From Brachycybe producta (lineage: Eukaryota; Arthropoda; Diplopoda; Playtdesmida; Andrognathidae), in contig JAUPFP010000013.1 in the NCBI GenBank assembly GCA_036925085.1, positions 3,807,155 through 3,871,154 of the forward strand: a DNA stretch of 64,000 bases. Direction: 5' to 3'. The number at the start of each line of letters is the position of its first letter. Positions within the stretch are counted from its first letter, which is position 1. The notes below the pieces were generated by a model. That model saw only the letters and a program-made list of their open reading frames with translations. It did no database searches and had not been told where the DNA came from. Shown one piece after another: positions 55,485 through 64,000 of the stretch. The position numbers and the translations under genes are program-made.

Positions 55485-55692
55485 ACAGAGCATTTAGAAA
55501 TCGGGACGAACACAAGTTGGCTCCGCCCTTTTTATGACGACCTGCAACTTCTAATTGGTTTGTTGTGTGGTTCGACGTTGAAAAGGGCGGAGCATGTAAC
55601 GTCAGACTACATCACCAACCAATTAGAATTTACCGGTCGTCATAAAAAGGGCGGAGCCAACTTGTGTTCGTCCCGATTTCTTAAATGCCTGT
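55485..55692. mobile_element. MULE-like foldback MITE, family A copy 4
   Basis: 208 bp from ACAGAGCATTTAG to AAATGCCTGT, with inner cacaagttggctccgccc and its mirror. The 9-bp duplication CTCTAAATC lies at 55476-55484 and 55693-55701; its left copy overlaps the right duplication of the neighbouring hAT element. Confidence 0.9.
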
Positions 55693-55701
55693 CTCTAAAT
55701 C

Positions 55702-57269
55702 TTGCACAATGAGATGAAAAACTAACGAAGATCAACTGTCGAGGTTTTGCAGCTGCACGTACGCTATCATACAGTATAATGTATAACTACGTTTATGTTG
55801 ACAATTTATTGCAGGACATGGTGCAGTAAAGCTTTTTGTAGATAAAAGTTAATAATTCAGACAAAGTTTGCATAGTTCCTGGAATATTTGAAATAATTTT
55901 TCACAAAGACCTTTATTCTAACAGAAAACATAAATCATTTTTAAAAATATATAACGTTTTCTTTAATAAAATGTCTCATCATGATTGTAATACATGTTTA
56001 GAATCGATGTTGGCAGTGGAAACGCTGCTTAAACTGCAAATTCTAATTACGTGTGTGTGTGATAGAGAAATAAGACAAAGTAGATGAGCTTAAATTAAAA
56101 GTCAACTTTTGAAAGTAACCTGATTTCTTTTCACTAAATATAACCCTAAGGGATCAGGTTAAATTAAATCCTTTGAATAATTCACATATTATTTAAGTGA
56201 AGATTCAGGCAAAGAAAGAAGCATTTGATTTTTCTTTATAAGAAAATAGAATTAGTTGTTTCAAGTTTTAACTTTTGAATAAAAAAAGTGATATATTTTT
56301 TGTCAAATATTGCATTATAATAAATTAATATATTAATTTGTGGAAATAGACCGAATAACTCTGCTCAAGGGTATTCAATAAATTGTTTTTTCTATGTTGA
56401 AATTTTGTTCAGAAGGTTCAAGCATGGCCTCCACATCCTGAAGCGGGGCCCCAGGCCAGAATTTTTTGCCGGGGGCCCTACCTACTGCTAAAGTTAAGGG
56501 CCGCCCGCCCGGTAATCGCTTTCTGTCGCGTGCTTCGTTTTTGTGTTTGCAAATTTGAGCTTTAAATCAAAAAGCGATTGATTTTCTTTTTAAACGTATC
56601 AAAAACAGGTACGTGTTGTCTATCGACATAAATAAGAGTATGAATGGCGATAAATCACAAAGTCGAAACAAAAAGCCGGGAATGGTGAGAGGATAATGTA
56701 ATGTGCCTAATAAAATAATTAATTTTAGTTCGATGGACAAAAGTCACTTTTTGTCTTCTGTTCATCTCACGTAGATGGCCGACCCGCCACGCCAGGTACC
56801 ATGTTAGAGCCCTGTTAGCCTCCCCTTGTGAGGGTCATGGGTTCAAGTGTCAAATTTTTTTTTCTTGAAATTGTACCTGAAATAAACATGTGAAAAAGAA
56901 CATTTGTTTGGCCAAGCAAGTAATTTAAGGTTCGAGCTTCTTGCATGTCTTGTGGCCATCTTTACTTGAAGCAATGCAAAAAAATGACAAGTTCATTTTC
57001 CATTTAGACAATCATGTCAACCTGAATTGTCGTTGACAGGTGACATGACAATGTAAGAAATCTCACAAACTGTGTAGGATATATTATTACATGACACAAC
57101 TTTGATGACACTTATCGATCTTTGCATTGATGAGAATTCATCTTTATTTTGTTGACAGTGGAACCGAGGATGGGTTATTTTTTTTTTTTTGCTTAATAAG
57201 ATGTCACGTTTTCGCTTGAAACAACTGTTCCATCAATTCTACAAAATGCGATGTATATTTAGGTCTAAA
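55702..57269. other. Noncoding stretch
   Basis: 56430-56520 has a GGGGCCCC...GGGGGCCC segment like the inside of the hAT MITE at 27648, probably a decayed relative. 56766-56850 ends in gggttcaag and may be a decayed tRNA-like head. No gene seen. Confidence 0.35.
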
Positions 57270-57470
57270 TTTAAGAAGGAATCTTGGCACTTGAAGTTCA
57301 ACTTGAATATTCTAAACAGGAGTTCAATATAGAAAAAAACATTTTATTGAGCTTTCTTGAACAGGTTTTTTTTTTACATTGTGGAACCCTGTTTAAAGGT
57401 TTAAAGTTGAAATTTAAGTGGCAAGTTTTCTTCTTGAATTTAAGTTTGTTTCTCAATGTCATTTTGGATT
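57270..57470. repeat. Dispersed foldback-like repeat
   Basis: Left ggcacttgaagttcaact and right gttgaaatttaagtggcaag are roughly inverted; related to 42760-43060. Confidence 0.4.
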
Positions 57471-60400
57471 AATAAAATAAAGTGGAGACACTTAAAAGTA
57501 AATTGGTCCAATTTCGAGAAAGATAATTATTTAAATCACTTAGTGGAATGCAATTGGTTAATTTAACTGATTGTTTCTTATTGTCACATGTTGCAGTTTT
57601 TGTAATCTCATGGTTCTAATCCATTCTAGTTATGAACAATACTTTAATTGTTCTCTAGTTTTGTAAGCAATTATGTGTATCTGAAGCATAATTGCTAGAC
57701 AAAGAAAAGAATTTGTCTGCATTTATGGAAGTCATGCATATTTTTATTTGATTTATTTTCATTTTTGTTTAAAATCTCAAAACTGAAATGAAAAGAATCG
57801 TTTTTTTTTTTGCTCCTAGGTGTCTATTTAGTCAACGCCTAAGTGGAAATTCCGTCACTTTACAGAATCACTACTCAGTGTAATTGTGTTTTAAACGGTG
57901 TGCTGAATGGCTGTTATTATGGTTCAAGCTATTCTACATCTAATATGCTACTAGCTTGATGTTTTAGGCGTAGTTCACACTATAAATTAAAGCAGCGGCT
58001 GTGCAAAGTTGCTCTCTAATGCGCGTATGTACCGCTGTTAAGTATTTAAAAAATTCTCCCCACAGTGCTGAGTTAGTTCATTCTGTTTAAATAGTTCAAC
58101 TTAGGGCTGCATGTTAAGTTTGTCAGTGATAAATATGAGATTGCTGAGAGTGTGGTAAGACAATGGAACTCTTGCAAAGAATTGTATGCAATGAAAATAA
58201 ACTTGTAGTATTATGCGGCTCTTAATTTTCTGGCAATGCATTATTTCAGCTGCACCAGAACAGATTGCAATTGTTATTTGGGTTTATATTTTTTTTTAGT
58301 TTTGACAATGCATTTTGCATTGCTGCAATTGTACTTTTGTCTCTGTTACAGGCCTTCTCGGCTGCTTGCATAGTACTTTTTTCAAAATGTACTCAAGAGA
58401 GCAGAGCTTTCAAGTTTCATTGCTACTGTATTACGTCATGGTTTGAACATGCTAGAATTAACACATTCTGCACATTTAGTCTAAAATACAATTTATCATT
58501 TTTACTACTGATCTGGTGGTTTTGCTTAATGTCTACTGATTATGCAGAATAACTGATTATTTACTATGACGATAATATCTTTTAAACATTATCTCTGTAA
58601 AATGGACGGGAGACTTTTTTGATTACTTCACATAAGAACTCCCCACAAAATGTGTGATGTCACTTGATTCCTTGAGGAATTGCTGTGAAAGAGATCTATG
58701 TTGCGTCATGCACAATGCACATGTGAAACGGGCAATATGTAATTTCGCTCAATATTTGTGCAAAAATTTGGTTTGCACAAAAGATTCGGGACTAAACACA
58801 GTATGTGCCATATACATGTACTTGGAAGTATTGTGTGTACTTCAAGCAGAATGTACTGGTATATCCTTTAGGCTGTGTTGCAAATCACTGAGTGGAAAAT
58901 TAAATTTTATTTCTTGAAGAGAAGAGAATAAGGGGTTTTATTTTAGTAAAAGGAATAAGACTGTAAGGAGATAGGTGGTGGGTTCTGTCACCACCCCTCC
59001 AACTCACAACTTTTGTCTTTTGGGAAGGTTTTTTTTAAAGGTGTATAGTCAGATACATTATATACATAGAGGTACCTCAACTAAGAGCTCTACCTATGGA
59101 GCAGTTCGTGTCATAACTGAGTGTATCCAATAGATGACATAACTGCTACTTAGAGGTAAATTTCTTTTTTAGGCCGACTTCACACAAACTACTTTGTTTA
59201 TAAGGGGTGCTCACATATGCCACCATCACCATTTTATTTGTACCACAGGAATGATTCTACGCCCCACCCACCCAAATGGATATAAGGGCTTATTTTGTAC
59301 CACAGTGGCGAAGTTTTCGAGTCCAACCACGAGTTTTACAAAAAACTTCCTGTTTGTCGATGGTGATCAAGGTCATACCAGTGAAATGCACTGACAGCAT
59401 TCCATACAAACCACTACAAGGGCGCATCTTTGTAGCGACACAAACCAGGCCTTGGTTACACCACGAGACACTTATGTGTTACCACAAAATGTGTTCCTTG
59501 TTAGCTAACCACTGATTCCTATGAACGTGTCCATACGTGACTTCACCACCATTTTTCTTTACTTCACAGTGTAGATGAGTGTTCATGTTGAGCTACGAGT
59601 GGCGAACACCCTTTGGTTGGGGTTGGGAACACCCTCAGTGTCATAACAGTGGATTAATGCTCTGACAGCATTTCATTGTTTTCAGCGGTGGTTCATGCTA
59701 AGCATACTGCGTGAACTACTGACAGACATTCAAAGTTCTCTTTATAAAAGAGATAGAAAGTAATGGAATCTAAGAGAAATAAAAGAGAAGCTCGTAGAAA
59801 GAGAGAGAGAGGGTATATATGTATATTTAGGGCTCACTCACCCACAACGTTTCTTCTGAATGGTGTTGAACTACCTCTATGGATATGTATTTTTGTATTG
59901 TATATTCTACATGAATCTGCTTAAATATGAGATATCCTCCAGATATAAAAAATCTCATTTTTTATATTTGAAAGCATATCTTTTAGACTTGTTCTCTTTC
60001 ATTAATATATAACATGTTAATATTTTGTTTCATTCTTATTCTAGTAATTTAAGACGTGCATTTGGGATGTGTATCTCCTTATCATCATCATCATCATCAT
60101 TTGGATACAGTCAATTACATTTAAAACTTTGTTAAAAAAAAATAAGACATTTGTGACATATGATGATCACACAATAGGTCAACGTAGTGGATTAAAAGGG
60201 GTAAGTCTCGCCATATTTTTCATTCTTATTTTTTTAATTGGTTTCTTAATTTTTTTCTTAATGTACAATTTTCAAATGTTTTTTTTTACGATGAAGTAAG
60301 TCATCATTAGTGAAAAAGTCATTTTAGTCATTTTATACAGTTACTAGGCAAGAAAATATCAATTCGGTAGAAACACCGAATTGTGTAGAATGTTTCAAAA

Positions 60401-62644
60401 CAATGCGGAAATATGGATATAAGGTGCACTCGGAAACTAAACACTTATTTCATTGTTTTGTACAGAATCTTGAAAGGTGATTGCTATACCTCCTTGGTAC
60501 AGACGCCTACTGTGTGTTTGCTTTGGCGCTCAAAGCACTCAGTGTCTAAATAGACTGTCTAAAGGGTGCTGAGCACCTCTTGGAAGTTTTGAATATTTTA
60601 CCATTTTATTCAAATTCCCTATGTTTTTTTTTTACACTGTGCACTCAAGTTTGACCGGAAACACACCTTCACACTTTACAGAGATGTTGTCTTCCGGTGC
60701 CATTTTTTCTGTTTTCTTTACACAGATAATAGCTTTTTTGTTTCCGAATACACCCATAATGTCGCTTCTTTTTTAGAATTTCTTGTTATTTTTGATATTC
60801 TGCACATTGTCCAAAACGCTAGTAAATATACGTTATATACGTTTATTGTCACATTTGGTGGTTTTGCATCCTGACCAAGAATTTCTGTAAAATGACTTAT
60901 TTTTCAACTTTTGCCATAAAATAAGCTTAAATAAAATATATGCATATCAGTAAACCCATTCAATGTTAGCTCAATTTAAGATCTAGTAATTTTGAGATTA
61001 ATTTTGTAAAACAACAGTTTTATGGAGGAGAGTAGAGAGAGAGAGAGAGAATGATATGTTGTGTTCCTACGCTAATATTATAGGAGTTACTTTAGTTAAT
61101 CATATTGCTTTAGAAGTTTTAGATAGAGGCTACTTTGTACAATCGTTTTTAAGCATTGCTATTTCCTACAGTGTAATTTCATGTTCTTTGGGAAGAATTT
61201 AACGACAAAAGCATCTTTTTGCAATTTTAGAAAATTGAACTTAATGGTGCAGTATACATACATATATGTCTATAGCAATTTATATATTATACTATCATTT
61301 GGGCTAATGGATATGAAAAATAATATGGTATGGAAAGCTTGAAGGATGGGTAGAGAGAGAGAGAGAAAGGGAGAGAGAAAGACAGAAAGAAAGGGAGAGA
61401 GAAAGACAGAAAGAAAGAGAGTGAGAGAAAGAACGAAAAAGAGGCCCTTTCATGACTTTAGACCCCATGTGTTTTCTCTTAACTTTATGTAATATATAAG
61501 AAGCAAGAAATTGCACAGATGACTGAATAGATTTAAATCGTTTCTCTTTTGCATTATAATGTTTATCATCGTTGTTGAGACGGTTGGCTGGTTGTCTTTT
61601 GAACAACAACAACAAGACCCCCCAAAAAAAATTTCTAGCTCAACATATATGTTATTAACTGGATAAAATGTTATTATATTGAAGGGTTGTGTTATGTAAA
61701 ATTAGTTTGTCAATTATGGCTGACAAGAAACAGGTGGAACTTATGTAATTTAGGTTTAGTTTTTAGAGTTTAATGATTAATTGAATAGTGATTTTTATTT
61801 TCTTGAATAAAGTGCAAGGAATGACACACAATATACATAGGCGCGCAGCCTCCAATATATATATATGCACCACATACACACATGTCATTATATAATATGA
61901 GACACTCCAGACAATTAATTTACTTTTTAACAGTTTGTGACGTCAGCAAATTTCCGTTATTGATTGCTGTTTGCCATCTCGTAATTATGGCGCTTATGTA
62001 ATTTAACGGCGTGTTGAAGTTTTTCTTTTTTGCATTTTTAACGCGCATTGGCGGCGATGATGATGATGAGGAGGATGAGTCGATGATTTGTGTCAATTTT
62101 CATCTAAACTTTTGTGTGGTGTAGTTGTGATATGTGTTTACTTTAACAAATTCTAAGTCTTGTTTCATTAAAATTTCATTTTAATTTCATTTTGATTATA
62201 AATGGGGAGAGGAGGAGGAGGAGTGGGGATTATTTAGTGAAATATTGTTCTTTCAATTAAAGGAAACACATTTACAAATATTTATATATTTCTTTAGAAT
62301 TTGTTTTTAAAAAAATAAAACATTTTACTTATTTGAGTCCTAAACTTGTCTAAATTTAAAAAAATGTAGTAATTATATATTGTGTCAGTTAAAAGGTGCC
62401 TTTTAAAAATTATTTGTTTTATTTTGTCCTCTCAGATGGCGCGCGCCTGCGTATCTGTTATGTTCTATAGTTCTCAAACACCGCGGTTTTGAGAAAAATT
62501 ATATTTTTTAAGCGAACGTTTTTTCAGTAGAAATATTACGAAAAAAATAAAATAAAAAGTGTTTTAGAAAATAGAATAGTTGATGATAAATTGATAATGT
62601 TTTAAAGTTTTTTCATGACATTGAATATTTTTCAAAATATCCTT
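57471..62644. other. Long noncoding stretch with simple repeats
   Basis: (ATC)n at 60081-60102, GA tracts at 59800-59812, 61033-61050 and 61350-61432, and GAT/GAG triplets near 62057-62080. 59160-59720 is less AT-rich and repeats accac/gtggt blocks but has no credible frame. No gene recognised. Confidence 0.4.
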
Positions 62645-62745
62645 TTTATGACAGTTTGAAAAAAAAAGGCGAAACTAGTTTTTATGAAAAATTAAAAAGT
62701 AAGGGTTATTTTCAAACTGCTATAAATAAAATGTTTATTTTTTTA
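62645..62745. repeat. Hairpin repeat related to 42195-42291
   Basis: tttttatgacagtttgaaaa on the left and tttcaaactgctataaa on the right are inverted, as in the other copy. Confidence 0.45.
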
Positions 62746-64000
62746 AGATATTTCCATGAAAAGGTAGGTCTATTGAGATCAAATCACAAAATACACCTTA
62801 TGCTGAGGGTGCACTGTGATGAAAATTCGCTTATTGTATAGATTGTAATAATTCTTAGACATATTATTACCGTTGCTACAATAATTAAATTTCAATTATC
62901 TATTTTTGCTGGACAGACTCATCAGTAAATGAATATATTGTATGTTAATCATTGAGGTAATAAAATATTTTTTGTTTTTATGTATCTATCACACTCCTGT
63001 AGATAGGCAATCACTGACAGCATCATCACGTCTTTTTTATAGAATGTGTTTAAGCTGGACATTTCGGTGTTGTACCCGGATCACCAATGTGATCACCTTG
63101 TGGCGACCCTGAGTGCCACACTGTATTTTTTATTATTAATAATTTAATATTTAATATTATTTCATTTATTTGTATCTTCTTAATGAATAATATAGGATTC
63201 TTATATGAAGGATTCGAGAGTTTCGAAGCATTCGAGAATCTTTTATTATTCGGATTCGGATTCGAGAAAATTTAGGATTCGTCCCACTTCTAAAAAAAAA
63301 ACTTTTGACTAACTACAATTAAGAGAGTATTATAATTATTACGGTTTAGTGCATCTTAAAAATTTATTAAATTACATGAGATGTTCCACCTTTTTCATTT
63401 GTTTTTATGGACATATAAAAGTGCTCTTTTCTAACAAGTGACAGACTTATAGTCCTATAAAACTTTATCTCAATTAAAGTTTTAATTGGCGCTCAATATA
63501 AACTACCCAAATGCGTGTTCTTGCATACGCAATGTGCAATTATCATCAATTATCTCTTTTTCTCTTTCATTCTCATTTCTACGTGTAATTTCATCAAATA
63601 TGCAAAGTGGTTAGATAGGTTGTTGGTTTCTTACCTTTTCTTCCGGTTTTTTTTTGTCTTATTTTTTTTTCTCTCATTTGCTTCTTATGTGTGTTTTTTT
63701 TATCTTTTTAAAAGTAACCATAATTTAATTTGTTTATTTGAAATGTACTTTTTTTGCTTTAAAGCAAGAAAGCAAAGGTTTTTTAAAAAGAAATGCAAGA
63801 AAGGTTATTTATTTAAAGCTTAGCACTAAAAAGTAGTTTTTTTCTCGTTCGCATCACAATTACATTTCGTATTTTATATTCAATAAGAATTTAAATTGAA
63901 GTTGAGCCCGTTTTTCTATATGCTAAGCAGTCTTGTCACCACAAATGGCTTTTGCTGCGAGGCAACCATTTTTTTTTTTCTTTCTTTATATTTTAACTTT
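62746..64000. other. Noncoding stretch with dispersed-repeat pieces
   Basis: The ggcaatcactg repeat recurs at about 63005. 63195-63290 repeats ggattcg blocks and ends in cgtcccacttct, probably the end of a DNA transposon whose other end is not visible. No gene seen. Confidence 0.35.

Noticed and set aside
56766-56850. Second tRNA-derived SINE
   Set aside because: Only a gggttcaag B-box-like piece; no clear A box, tail or duplication.

Overview
This is a 64 kb piece of an AT-rich animal nuclear genome. The reasons are long (TA)n and (GA)n tracts, many foldback DNA transposons, fragments of non-LTR retrotransposons, a tRNA-derived SINE and a complete Ty3/Gypsy LTR retrotransposon, with almost no dense coding sequence. 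The repeat mix suggests an invertebrate metazoan, perhaps marine, but I could not name the taxon from the sequence alone. Nothing bacterial (operons, ribosome binding sites, CRISPR) was seen.

Layout: 1-11.4 kb is noncoding and packed with nested miniature transposons (MULE-like, hAT-like, TA-flanked), one tRNA-SINE (4.85-5.06 kb) and an RTE-type LINE scrap inside a hAT-type element (6.5-7.2 kb). At 11414-22891 lies an 11.5 kb Ty3/Gypsy element on the minus strand. It has 848-bp LTRs in which I see no difference, a TTAA target duplication, an intact gag and an intact, very long pol. 23-33 kb is AT-rich desert with one small intact secreted-protein gene (26271-26945, minus, beta-trefoil lectin-like) and more foldback elements. 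At 33.05-35.06 kb is the 5' end of a CR1-group LINE (5'UTR monomers, coiled-coil/SGNH-esterase ORF1, start of an endonuclease ORF2). 35-64 kb is repeat-rich intergenic DNA with further hAT, MULE-like and TTAA-flanked miniature elements, a LINE 3' end at 51.6 kb and simple repeats.

The most interesting object is the Gypsy element. Gag starts inside the 5' LTR and reads through the primer-binding site. Pol has no ATG and is joined to gag in the -1 frame by a textbook TTTAAAC heptamer directly in front of the gag stop codon, followed by a predicted H-type pseudoknot. Pol carries about 1060 unexplained residues after the integrase, including an internal stretch like a small signal-peptide/membrane protein. 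Between the pol stop and the polypurine tract is a roughly 360-nt array of about fifteen tiny hairpins spaced about every 20 nt. The LTR is also full of perfect hairpins.

Apart from the lectin-like gene I see no host exon that I would defend; introns of a large host gene could span parts of the window without being recognisable here.
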